Translations under genes and position numbers: made by a program
Notes under the pieces: model-generated
The model's input: the letters and a program-made list of their open reading frames with translations, nothing else
Told to the model about the DNA's origin: nothing
Database searches by the model: none
Assembly (NCBI GenBank): GCA_016463385.1
Contig: JAEMRL010000003.1
Span: 1 to 23,177, forward strand
From: Thermoleophilia bacterium
GTDB taxonomy: Bacteria > Actinomycetota > Thermoleophilia > Miltoncostaeales > Miltoncostaeaceae
Direction: 5' to 3'
DNA length: 23,177 nucleotides
In this document: positions 14,012 to 20,301 of the stretch, piece after piece
Numbering within the stretch: position 1 is the stretch's first letter
How the letters are laid out: every line of letters begins with the position of its first letter

Positions 14012-15186
14012 GCGACGACCGCCTCGACCCCACGGGGGTGAGCGACCCCGGAGGGGCCGCGGCGCTGCTGCGCCAGGAGGCCGCCTACCACGACCTCCCG
14101 CAGCGGATCGCCGCCGCCGCGGCCCGGCTGGCGGGCGCCGACGCGGCGATCTACGTCGTCGATGTCGACGGCTCGGCCCTCCATCTGCTCGCGCGGTCGG
14201 CCGGCCGCTTCCCCGAGGCGATCACGGCGCCCCTCGGCATCGGTCCCGAGATCCCGCTCGAGTCGCTCGGCGCGCTCGACGCGGCGATCGCGCGCGCCAT
14301 CCCCGGCGCCTCCTGAGCGCCGCTCCTGCTCGGCGACCGGGCCCTCGGAGCCGTCGTCGTCACCACCGCCCCGGGCGCGCCGCTCGGCGAGTTCGCCGCC
14401 GAGGCGGCACTCGCCCTCGAGCTCGGCAGCGGCTACACCGATGCGATCCACGCGACCCGGCGGCGGAAGCGGCCGGAGGCCGCGGCCGAGATCCAGCAGA
14501 ACCTCCTGCCCCCGCGCCTCGCGCGCGTCACCGGCGCCACGCTGGCGGGCGGGGTGCTGCCCGGATACGAGGTGGGCGGCGACTTCTTCGACTACGCCGA
14601 CGACGCCGGCGGCGTCTGGCTGACGCTCGCCGACGCCGTGGGCAAGGGCAACGAGGCGGCCGCGCTGGCGTCGCTGGCCGTCGGCGCCCTGCGCTCCTCG
14701 CGCCGCTCGGGCGCCCGTCTCGAGGACGCCACGCGGGCGATGCACGAAGCCGTGCGCAGCGGATCCCCGGGGTCGCCGTTCATCACGGCGGTGTCGGCCG
14801 TCTGGGACACGCGCACGGGGCGTCTGCGCTGGATCACCGCCGGGCACCCGCGACCGATGGTGATGTCGGCCGAGGGAGTCGTCACGAGCCTCATCGACGG
14901 AGTCACGCGCCCGCTCGGCGTGCCCGGCCACGGCTCCGCGCCGGCGGCCGCCGAGTGCGTGCTGCCACCCGGGTCGCGGCTGGTCCTCTACTCGGACGGG
15001 ATCGTCGAGCAACCGGTCGGCACGGGTGGCGAGCGCTTCGGCACCGACGGGCTGCTGGCCGCGCTTCACGAGGCGCAGGCGCTCACCCCGGCGGGCATCG
15101 TGCGCCGCGTCCAGGACGCGGTGATCGCGATCTCCGGCGGGCAGCTGCGCGACGACGCGACACTGCTCGTCGTCGCGCGCGACTAG
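14008..15186 (+). pseudogene. GAF-PP2C (RsbU/SpoIIE-type) serine phosphatase interrupted by an in-frame TGA
   Basis: A single frame of 393 codons from GTG 14008 to TAG 15184, broken only by TGA at 14314-14316 (codon 103). Before the stop lies most of a GAF-like domain. After it, in the same frame, the GAF end continues (LLLGDRALGAVVVTT), then the linker EIQQNLLPPRL (161-171) typical of RsbU-like phosphatases. All PP2C motifs follow: GGDFFDY, DAVGKGNEAA, TAGHPRP, YSDGIVEQ and DDATLLVV. No ATG, GTG or TTG occurs after the TGA until GTG 14554, which is past the linker, so a clean separate downstream gene is unlikely. Options are a recent nonsense mutation, a sequencing error (for example TGG or CGA read as TGA) or read-through. 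Intact family enzymes dephosphorylate anti-sigma-factor antagonists. Confidence 0.85.
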
Positions 15187-16382
15187 GCCGCCGCGACCTC
15201 GCGCCGGAGCCGGCCGAGGCCGGACGCCGCGATCAGGGTCGCCACCGCCACCATCCCGGCCGCCATCCCCAGCGCCGCATGGGTGGAGACGGCGTCCACC
15301 AGCGCCCCGCCGCCCGCCGAGCCGACCGCGACGCCGAGCGCGATGCCGGTCATGAGCCAGGTGTACGACTCGGTGAGGGTCCCCTCGCTGGCGAGGTCGG
15401 CCACCATGGCGTAGAGCGTGGCGAAGGCCGGCGCGATGCAGGCGCCGGCCGCGAGCAGGGCCGCGCCGAGCAGCAGCGGGCCGGGCGCGGCCGCGACCAG
15501 GGCGTCGGCCGCCGCGGTCGCCCCGAGCAGCAGCACCAGCCGCCGCGCCGGATCGGCGGGCGGCCGCCCGCGCGCCAGCAGCAGGCCGCCGATCAGGCTC
15601 CCGAGCGCCCAGGTGGCGAGCAGCGGGCCGACGAGCGCGGCGCTGCCGTGCTCGTCGGCGTGGGCGGTGGTGGCGATCTCGATCGCGCCGAACGAGGCCC
15701 CGATGCAGGCCACGGTGCCGAGCATCACGAGCAGCGACGGATTGGCCAGGGCGCCGGCCAGCGTGCGCGCCACGCCCGCCGGGCGCCACCGCCGCGAGGA
15801 GGGCATGGTCGCGAAGGCGGTCGTGCCCGACACCAGCAGTGCGGCGCAGACGAGCAGGCCGAGCGAGGGCGAGGTGAGCGCCGCGACCACTCCCACCAGG
15901 ATCAGCGGTCCGACGACGAAGGTCAGCTCCACCCCGGCCGCCTCGAGGGCGTAGATCGCGTGGCGCCGCTCGGAGGGCACGAGGTCGGGCCAGAGCGCCC
16001 GGGTGGCGCCGCCGAGGGGCGGGTGCGCCATCCCCGCGAGTGCCGCCAGGCCGACGATCACCGCCAACGGGGTCGAATCGGGGATCAGGGCGATCAGCAC
16101 GAGGGCCGTCGCGCAGATGGCCGCGGCCGGCAGCAGCACGGCCGCCTGGCCGCGCCGGTCGACGAGGCGGCCGACGAGCGGCGACACCCCGGCCAGGCCG
16201 AGGGCGAACCCCGCGGCGACCGCGCCACCCTCGGCGTAGCCGCCACCCAGCTCGCGCACGCGCAGGATCAGCAGCAGCTCGATCGCGGTGTAGGGAAGGC
16301 GGCCCGCGAGCGAGGCGGCCATCGTGCGCCCGACGTCGGGGATCTCCAGCAGCGAGCGGAGGGTGGCGGTCTCGGGGGCCAT
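15183..16382 (-). CDS. Major facilitator superfamily transporter
   Basis: 399 residues from ATG 16382 with a G-rich ribosome-binding site; its stop overlaps that of the phosphatase (CTAG). About 12 hydrophobic segments lie in two halves. The loop between helices 2 and 3 carries GVSPLVGRLVDRRGQAAVL, a variant of the MFS 'G...DR.G.R' motif, and a long polar middle loop near residues 200-210 (MPSSRRWRPAG) separates the halves. It resembles drug or sugar efflux MFS proteins, but the substrate cannot be inferred. It is divergent from the four-helix protein at 16552. Confidence 0.85.
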   Translation of the reverse strand: MAPETATLRSLLEIPDVGRTMAASLAGRLPYTAIELLLILRVRELGGGYAEGGAVAAGFALGLAGVSPLVGRLVDRRGQAAVLLPAAAICATALVLIALIPDSTPLAVIVGLAALAGMAHPPLGGATRALWPDLVPSERRHAIYALEAAGVELTFVVGPLILVGVVAALTSPSLGLLVCAALLVSGTTAFATMPSSRRWRPAGVARTLAGALANPSLLVMLGTVACIGASFGAIEIATTAHADEHGSAALVGPLLATWALGSLIGGLLLARGRPPADPARRLVLLLGATAAADALVAAAPGPLLLGAALLAAGACIAPAFATLYAMVADLASEGTLTESYTWLMTGIALGVAVGSAGGGALVDAVSTHAALGMAAGMVAVATLIAASGLGRLRREVAAA

Positions 16383-16510
16383 CCCCCCAGACTCGCAGAG
16401 CGGCGATCCGCCGGCCGGCGGGCGGCGACGGAGCCATCCGGAGGCCGCCCCGGACGCTCGCCTGCCGGCGTGGGTCCTCGGCTTTCCCACGGGCGGTACC
16501 GGGGTCCGCC

Positions 16511-16535
16511 GGGATGTGCCGGAGCGGCGCATCCC
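16511..16535. promoter_or_regulatory. Hairpin/dyad upstream of the four-helix protein
   Basis: GGGATG-T-GCCG (16511-16521) pairs with CGGC-G-CATCCC (16525-16535) around the 3-base loop GAG. The single mismatch is a U-G pair in RNA, giving an 11-bp stem. It ends eight bases before the GGGAGA ribosome-binding site of the gene at 16552, so it could be an operator or a translation-controlling leader hairpin. Confidence 0.4.
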
Positions 16536-16551
16536 GGAGACTCGGGAGACG

Positions 16552-17016
16552 ATGGCCGGTCAGGCACACCGGGCCGGGCCCGGGACGAGGTTCGAGCGAC
16601 GAACCGCGGTCGCGGCGATCGTCACGGCGATCGCGCTGGTCGTCGCCGGGCTCGCGTCGGCCCTCGTCTGGCCCGAGATCCTGGCCGAGAGCCAGGAGGA
16701 CGTCGATGCGTGGCCCGGGGCCCTCTTCGGACTGGCGATGATCGTCGTCGTGGTCGCCCTGCCCCAGATGCTCTTCGGCCTCGCACTCCGCTCCGGCCGG
16801 CCCGGACCGCTGCGGGCGACGCTCGTCGGCGCGCCGGTCTGGGCCTTCTACGTGGGCCTCACGCCGATCGTGTCCGCACTCGTCGGCGGCTGGGACGGCC
16901 TCGTGCCGCTCATGGTGATCTCCGTCGCGGTCGCGGCGGTGGTCGACGTGTTCGTCACGATCGCCGCCCGCCGGGCGCTGCGCGGCCTGATGAGGCACGC
17001 TCCCCACCCGGGCTGA
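16552..17016 (+). CDS. Four-helix integral membrane protein of unknown function
   Basis: 154 residues from ATG 16552; GGGAGA sits four bases upstream and decides this start over the longer frame from 16324. Four hydrophobic segments lie at about 20-44, 60-85, 95-118 and 122-145, with short basic N- and C-termini, so both ends are probably cytoplasmic. No family motif is recognised. It shares a 169-base intergenic region with the divergent MFS gene and precedes the toxin-antitoxin operator. Confidence 0.75.
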   Translation: MAGQAHRAGPGTRFERRTAVAAIVTAIALVVAGLASALVWPEILAESQEDVDAWPGALFGLAMIVVVVALPQMLFGLALRSGRPGPLRATLVGAPVWAFYVGLTPIVSALVGGWDGLVPLMVISVAVAAVVDVFVTIAARRALRGLMRHAPHPG

Positions 17017-17041
17017 CGGCCGAAGGCGCGAGCCTGCCGTC

Positions 17042-17081
17042 TGTCGTATGATTGTCGCTCGGATACGACACAGGAGCGACA
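17042..17081. promoter_or_regulatory. Symmetric 40-bp operator with four TGTCG half-sites, overlapping a -10 (toxin-antitoxin autoregulation)
   Basis: TGTCG occurs at 17042 and 17053, and its inverse CGACA at 17066 and 17077; all four are symmetric about 17061.5. The outer-left and inner-right arms are extended (TGTCGTAT / ATACGACA), as are inner-left and outer-right (TGTCGCTC / GAGCGACA). Half-sites in each pair are 11 bp apart, one helical turn. A -10-like TATGAT (17047-17052) lies inside it, and the antitoxin start is at 17088 with AGGAG at 17072. This fits autorepression by the antitoxin or its complex with the toxin. Confidence 0.65.
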
Positions 17082-17087
17082 GACGTC

Positions 17088-17783
17088 ATGACCCCGCCGG
17101 CGGTGCTCGACTACCGCGACCAGATCGAGAGGGCCGACGAGGACGTCGCCCTGCAGCAGCAGCGCCTCGCCGAGCTGGTCGAGCACATGGGCGAGCCGGG
17201 CTCCGCGGCCGTCGCGGCCCTGACGAGAGCGGCCATCGCGTGGGCGACCGACTTCAACCGTGACGTGCCCGCCTCGCTCCCCCCCGACGCGCGCGACGAG
17301 ATCCGCGACCATCTGCTGCGCGGCATCGAGACGCTCAGCCGCGACGACTTCGAGGACCGGCTGCTCGACCGGGTCGACGAGCTGCTCCTGAGCCTCGAGG
17401 CGGTCCGCCACATCCTCCGCGATGCGGCCGAGGACGACCGCGGCACCGCCGTCGCCACCCCCGCCGAGGCGGTGGCGCTGATCGACGGGTGGCTGCCCGG
17501 GCTCGACCGGGCGCCGCTCGCGCAGCTGCTCGGTGTCGATCCGCGCACGCTCCAGCGCTGGCAGGGCGGCGAGGGCGGGCGGCTGACCCGGAGGGTGCGG
17601 CTGGTCGTCCAGCTCGTTGCGCTGCTGCGCACCACCTGGACCACCGAGGGCGTCGTGGCGTGGTTCCACCGTCCCCGCCGCGAGCTCGGCGGCGCCGCGC
17701 CGATCGAGCGGCTCGACGACGCGGCCGCGCACGACGACCTGCGCGACGCGGCGAGGCGGGGGCGGGCGAGCCACGGTGCGTGA
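17088..17783 (+). CDS. Xre/MbcA/ParS-type antitoxin of a RES toxin-antitoxin system, with extended N-terminus
   Basis: 231 residues from ATG 17088. The C-terminal part (about 124-200) matches the MbcA/ParS/Xre toxin-binding architecture: an HTH-like helix set with APLAQLLGVDPRTLQRWQGG, then RRVRLVVQLVALLRTTWTTEGVVAWF, where many relatives have the start of DUF2384. The first ~115 residues are mostly helical and charged, making it longer than the usual antitoxin of roughly 120-160 residues. That part may be an added dimerisation or regulatory domain. It overlaps the toxin gene by eight bases (GTGCGTGA), the usual antitoxin-first order. It should neutralise the RES toxin and repress its own promoter at the symmetric operator. 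Confidence 0.82.
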   Translation: MTPPAVLDYRDQIERADEDVALQQQRLAELVEHMGEPGSAAVAALTRAAIAWATDFNRDVPASLPPDARDEIRDHLLRGIETLSRDDFEDRLLDRVDELLLSLEAVRHILRDAAEDDRGTAVATPAEAVALIDGWLPGLDRAPLAQLLGVDPRTLQRWQGGEGGRLTRRVRLVVQLVALLRTTWTTEGVVAWFHRPRRELGGAAPIERLDDAAAHDDLRDAARRGRASHGA

Positions 17784-18417
17784 CAGCGGGCCGATCGCCC
17801 ATCTCACCGATCGGGTCGCCTTCCGCTGGGCCGACTACGACACGCCCTTCTGGGCCCGGTCCAACCGCTCGGCGGGTCGCTGGAACGCGCTCGGCGACGG
17901 GCCGACGCAGTACTGGTGCCTCGACCCGGTGGCGCCCTGGGCCGAGCTGGCCCGCCACGAGGGGCTGCGCGAGGAGGCCGAGCTCGACCTGCTGCGCGCC
18001 ACGCTCTGGGCGGCGCGCTGGAGCGTCGGCCCCCTCGCCGACCTCGGCACGTTCGAGAGGGCCGAGGAGTGGGGCGTGGAGCCGCGCGTGCTGGTCGACG
18101 ACGACCACCGGCGCAGCCGGGCCCTCGCCCGCGCGCTCCGCGAGCGCGGCTTCGCCGGCCTGCTCGCGCCGAGCGCCGCACTGCCGGGGAGCGTGACGCT
18201 CGTCGTGTTCCGGCCGCGCATCCGGGCCGCGTTCGACGCGACGCCGCGCCTGACGGCCTTCGTCCCGGCCGACGTGGCGGCCATCGGACGACCGAAGGCC
18301 GGGCTCACGCCCCTCGTGCGCCACTTCGGCGACCGGCACCGCGACCTCGACGCCTTCCGGGCCCGCCGCGCCGCGGCCGCCCGCGCCCGCCGCGACCGCC
18401 GGGGCGAGCCCGGCTAG
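17776..18417 (+). CDS. RES-domain toxin, probable NAD+-degrading enzyme
   Basis: 213 residues from GTG 17776. RES family elements in order: AFRW (R17), the hallmark GRWN (34-37), Y46, PVAPWAELAR with E57, and GLLAPSAALPGSVTLVVF with S133. Arg, Glu and Ser are the residues after which the family is named. Characterised RES toxins such as MbcT consume NAD+ or act as ADP-ribosyltransferases when freed from the antitoxin. Residues 150-213 are a further ~60-residue tail, ending very Arg/Ala-rich. The Xre-type antitoxin gene just upstream, overlapping by eight bases, supports the assignment. Confidence 0.85.
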   Translation: MRDSGPIAHLTDRVAFRWADYDTPFWARSNRSAGRWNALGDGPTQYWCLDPVAPWAELARHEGLREEAELDLLRATLWAARWSVGPLADLGTFERAEEWGVEPRVLVDDDHRRSRALARALRERGFAGLLAPSAALPGSVTLVVFRPRIRAAFDATPRLTAFVPADVAAIGRPKAGLTPLVRHFGDRHRDLDAFRARRAAAARARRDRRGEPG

Positions 18418-18567
18418 CCGCCTAGCCGAATGGTGGGCTGCGGATCCTACGATCGTCCGTTCCCGGCCCCGGGCACCCGGCCTACCGTCGGTCGCGGATC
18501 AGGAAGATCCCCGCCGCAGCCGGCGGACACGCGGAGGCCTCCCCTCCGCCGAGGAACGGGGTCAGCC

Positions 18568-19098
18568 ATGGGCGTAGGACGACGGATCGGCGGCATCGCG
18601 CGCACGGTCGGATGGCTCGCGGTGCTCGGCGCCGGCGCCATGGTCCTCTGGTCGTTCACGGCGACCGCGGCCCGCACGCCCGCCGGCGACGAGCTCGGCG
18701 CCACCTGGCTGACGGCCGGCTGCGTCCCCGCCGTTCCCGGCGGCAGCCCGTCCGTGGCCCTGGGCAGCCTGGGCACGCGGGTGCTGCGCGTGCCCGACGG
18801 CGGCGCCACCTACTACCAGCGCATCGAGGTCGCGGTCGACAAGCTCGTGATCGGCGAGCAGTGGCGATCGGTGACGAAGACCACGCGCGAGACCCGGCGG
18901 TTCGACCGCGCGGACCTCCCCGCCCGCTCCACCTCCTCCGTCCGCGCGGCCCTCGGGCCGGTGCTGATCGAGAACGGCGTCCTCAGCCTGCGGGCGACCG
19001 TCACGCTGAAGCGCGTCCGCCGCGGGCCCGACGCCACCGTCTGGCGCCACACCCTGCGCACCGGCACCTTCACCTGCACCGGCGGCGCCGGGACCTGA
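18568..19098 (+). CDS. Membrane-anchored or exported protein of unknown function
   Basis: 176 residues from ATG 18568, preceded by GAGGAACGGGG; the in-frame ATG at 18430 would put 46 Pro/Arg-rich residues before the signal and is less likely. A single hydrophobic segment (about 16-38) acts as signal anchor. The remaining domain is beta-rich with two cysteines far apart (TAGCVPAV near residue 51 and FTCTGG near the C-terminus), which could form a disulfide outside the cell. Small inverted repeats (18496-18510 and 18532-18548) lie upstream. No family is recognised. Confidence 0.75.
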   Translation: MGVGRRIGGIARTVGWLAVLGAGAMVLWSFTATAARTPAGDELGATWLTAGCVPAVPGGSPSVALGSLGTRVLRVPDGGATYYQRIEVAVDKLVIGEQWRSVTKTTRETRRFDRADLPARSTSSVRAALGPVLIENGVLSLRATVTLKRVRRGPDATVWRHTLRTGTFTCTGGAGT

Positions 19099-19116
19099 CG
19101 GGTGGCCCGGCACGAC

Positions 19117-19142
19117 GAGAGCCCCGCCGGAACGGGGCTCTC
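19117..19142. terminator. Putative bidirectional terminator hairpin
   Basis: Perfect 10-bp stem GAGAGCCCCG / CGGGGCTCTC with a 6-base loop. It begins 18 bases after the stop of the plus-strand gene ending at 19098 and four bases after the 3' end of the minus-strand tRNA-Arg. Neither side has a T tract. Confidence 0.6.
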
Positions 19143-19146
19143 AGAG

Positions 19147-19220
19147 TGCGCCAGACAGGATTCGAACCTGTGACCTCCGGTTTCGTAGACCGGCGCTCTA
19201 TCCGACTGAGCTACTGGCGC
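19147..19220 (-). tRNA. tRNA-Arg(ACG)
   Basis: A 74-base cloverleaf on the minus strand: acceptor GCGCCAG pairs with CTGGCGC, discriminator A. The D-arm has TAGCTCAGTCGGATAGAGC, the anticodon stem CCGGT/ACCGG encloses CTACGAA with anticodon ACG, and the T-arm is CAGGTTCGAATCCTG. ACG with inosine at position 34 reads CGT/CGC/CGA. CCA is not encoded. A -10-like TAATCT lies 12 bases upstream (19238-19233). Confidence 0.96.
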
Positions 19221-19255
19221 GCGCGACCCGGGAGATTACCAGGGTCGCGCGCGCC
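19216..19255. repeat. 14-bp perfect inverted repeat overlapping tRNA-Arg promoter and 5' end
   Basis: Arms 19216-19229 and 19242-19255 are perfectly complementary (GGCGCGCGCGACCC and its inverse) around a 12-base centre that contains the tRNA's TAATCT -10. The left arm includes the first five bases of tRNA-Arg. The structure begins 11 bases after the stop of the minus-strand gene 19267-20079, so it may terminate that gene's transcript, control the tRNA or both. Confidence 0.6.
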
Positions 19256-19266
19256 CCTCGCCGGCG

Positions 19267-20079
19267 CTACCGCGCGGTCCCGGCGGCCACGGGCTCCCCG
19301 TAGATGAAGTTGTCCATCACGGCCACGTCGATGGCGGCCGACTCGTCGGGGCCGAGGGCGCGGTTGCCGTACTCGATGCGCACGCGCGCCACGACGGGCG
19401 TGGCGAAGGCGACGCCGAGGAACGAGAGCTTCTTGCGGCCGGCCGGCACCGAGAAGCTGCCGAGCGAGCGGCCTCGGACGTCGAAGTACTCGAACGCGGT
19501 GCTCTCCCGGCGGTCGATGCCGGTGTAGACGGCCCCGAAGCCGCGGACCACCGCGGGGGTCGTGGTCCCCGGCACGCGGAAGCGCAGGTTGACCACGTTG
19601 CTCCCGACGGGAGAGAAGAGGCGTTCGGCGCTGAAGGTGCGGAAGGCCGCCGTGTAGGCCGGGTTGATCTCGCCGAAGCGCGGAGGCGCGCCGGCGGGGT
19701 TGTCCGAGTCGGCGCTGACCCGCAGGCCGGTGCCGGGGGTGCTCAGCAGCGCCCCGCGCGCCCTGGGGGCGGTCTTCGCGTTGAAGAAGTCCTTCGGGTA
19801 GGTGTTCGGCGAGGCGAGCCCGTCGGGGACGCCATCCCAGGTGATCTCCCGGCGCCCGACCGGATCGCCCCCGGGGGCGCCGCCGTTGTCGGGTCCGAGC
19901 AGCGCCCGGTAGCGGGCGACGGCCGGCGCGATGTCACCGGAGGCGCGGACGACCTTCGCCGGCGCCGTAGCGCCGGCTGCGCCACCCGGGGCGAGATCGC
20001 CGATCGCGATCGCGCCGGCCAGGGCGAGGGCCGCCGCGCCAGCGGCGACGAGCGGGCGTCGAGCGGTGATGGGACTCAT
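19267..20079 (-). CDS. Secreted protein of unknown function, FIYGEP C-terminus
   Basis: 270 residues from ATG 20079, with a perfect AGGAGG six bases upstream. An N-terminal signal peptide (about 1-36: basic MSPITARRP, then an Ala-rich hydrophobic stretch) precedes an extracellular domain. The conserved-looking run is GRREITWDGVPDG, PKDFFN, RGALLSTPGTGLRVSA, LFSPVGSNVVNLRFRVPG, FGAVYTGID, FLGVAF and VMDNFIYGEP. I have the impression of similar secreted proteins in several bacterial phyla with no known activity. The beta-rich pattern suggests a jelly-roll or PEP-CTERM-like sandwich fold, but no anchor or sorting tail is present. It is flanked by two tRNA genes on the same strand. Confidence 0.85.
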   Translation of the reverse strand: MSPITARRPLVAAGAAALALAGAIAIGDLAPGGAAGATAPAKVVRASGDIAPAVARYRALLGPDNGGAPGGDPVGRREITWDGVPDGLASPNTYPKDFFNAKTAPRARGALLSTPGTGLRVSADSDNPAGAPPRFGEINPAYTAAFRTFSAERLFSPVGSNVVNLRFRVPGTTTPAVVRGFGAVYTGIDRRESTAFEYFDVRGRSLGSFSVPAGRKKLSFLGVAFATPVVARVRIEYGNRALGPDESAAIDVAVMDNFIYGEPVAAGTAR

Positions 20080-20097
20080 GGTGCGCCTCCTGGGACG

Positions 20098-20116
20098 GCG
20101 CCGGAGGCTCCGGCGC
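20098..20116. promoter_or_regulatory. 19-bp palindrome upstream of the secreted protein gene
   Basis: GCGCCGGAG-G-CTCCGGCGC is a perfect odd-length palindrome (9-bp arms), 18 bases upstream of the ATG at 20079 and six bases from its ribosome-binding site. It could be an operator or a leader hairpin. Confidence 0.4.
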
Positions 20117-20132
20117 TCACCAATGAGGACGT

Positions 20133-20164
20133 GCCTCCCCCGCGGTTATTCCCCCGGGGGAGGC
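20133..20164 (-). terminator. Putative terminator of tRNA-Ser(GCT)
   Basis: Perfect 10-bp arms 20133-20142 and 20155-20164 around a 12-base loop, starting four bases after the 3' end of tRNA-Ser on the minus strand. The run after the stem is not T-rich. The position makes termination the best reading. Confidence 0.55.
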
Positions 20165-20168
20165 GGAA

Positions 20169-20258
20169 CGGAGAGGGAGGGATTCGAACCCTCGAACCAG
20201 GTTAACCCCGGTTACCCGCTTAGCAGGCGGATGCCTTCAGCCACTCGGCCACCTCTCC
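20169..20258 (-). tRNA. tRNA-Ser(GCT)
   Basis: A 90-base class II tRNA on the minus strand. Acceptor GGAGAGG pairs with CCTCTCC, discriminator G. The D-arm is TGGCCGAGTGGCTGAAGGCA, the anticodon loop CTGCTAA gives GCT (reads AGC/AGT), a long variable arm follows, and the T-arm is GAGGGTTCGAATCCCTC. CCA is not encoded. Confidence 0.96.
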
Positions 20259-20271
20259 GCGAGGCGGCCGT

Positions 20272-20301
20272 ATCGTAGCGAGCCGTCCCGGCGGGAGTCA
20301 G
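20272..20301 (-). promoter_or_regulatory. Putative promoter of tRNA-Ser(GCT)
   Basis: On the minus strand, CTGACT (20301-20296) and TACGAT (20277-20272) are separated by 18 bases, with 13 bases from the -10 to the tRNA 5' end. Each matches consensus at four of six positions. The -35 overlaps the stop codon of the upstream ATP-grasp gene. Confidence 0.45.

Noticed and set aside
14314..14322. Selenocysteine insertion at the in-frame TGA of the phosphatase
   Set aside because: A bacterial SECIS hairpin should lie just downstream of the TGA; here the TGA is in the loop of a short stem. The position within a GAF domain has no known redox role, and no selenocysteine machinery is visible.
14554..15186. 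Separate downstream phosphatase gene from GTG 14554
   Set aside because: The start would remove the conserved IQQNLLPP linker and has no ribosome-binding site; the upstream frame carries the missing part.
13477..17051. Opposing frames of about 1100-1180 codons on both strands
   Set aside because: Both span several well-supported genes in other frames and have shadow-type composition.
18430..18567. Upstream start for the exported protein at 18568
   Set aside because: It would place 46 Pro/Arg-rich residues before the signal anchor; ATG 18568 has a better ribosome-binding site.
19099..20297. CRISPR-like or repeat array among the hairpins around the tRNA genes
   Set aside because: Each hairpin has a different sequence and a clear position relative to one gene; there are no repeated units with spacers.
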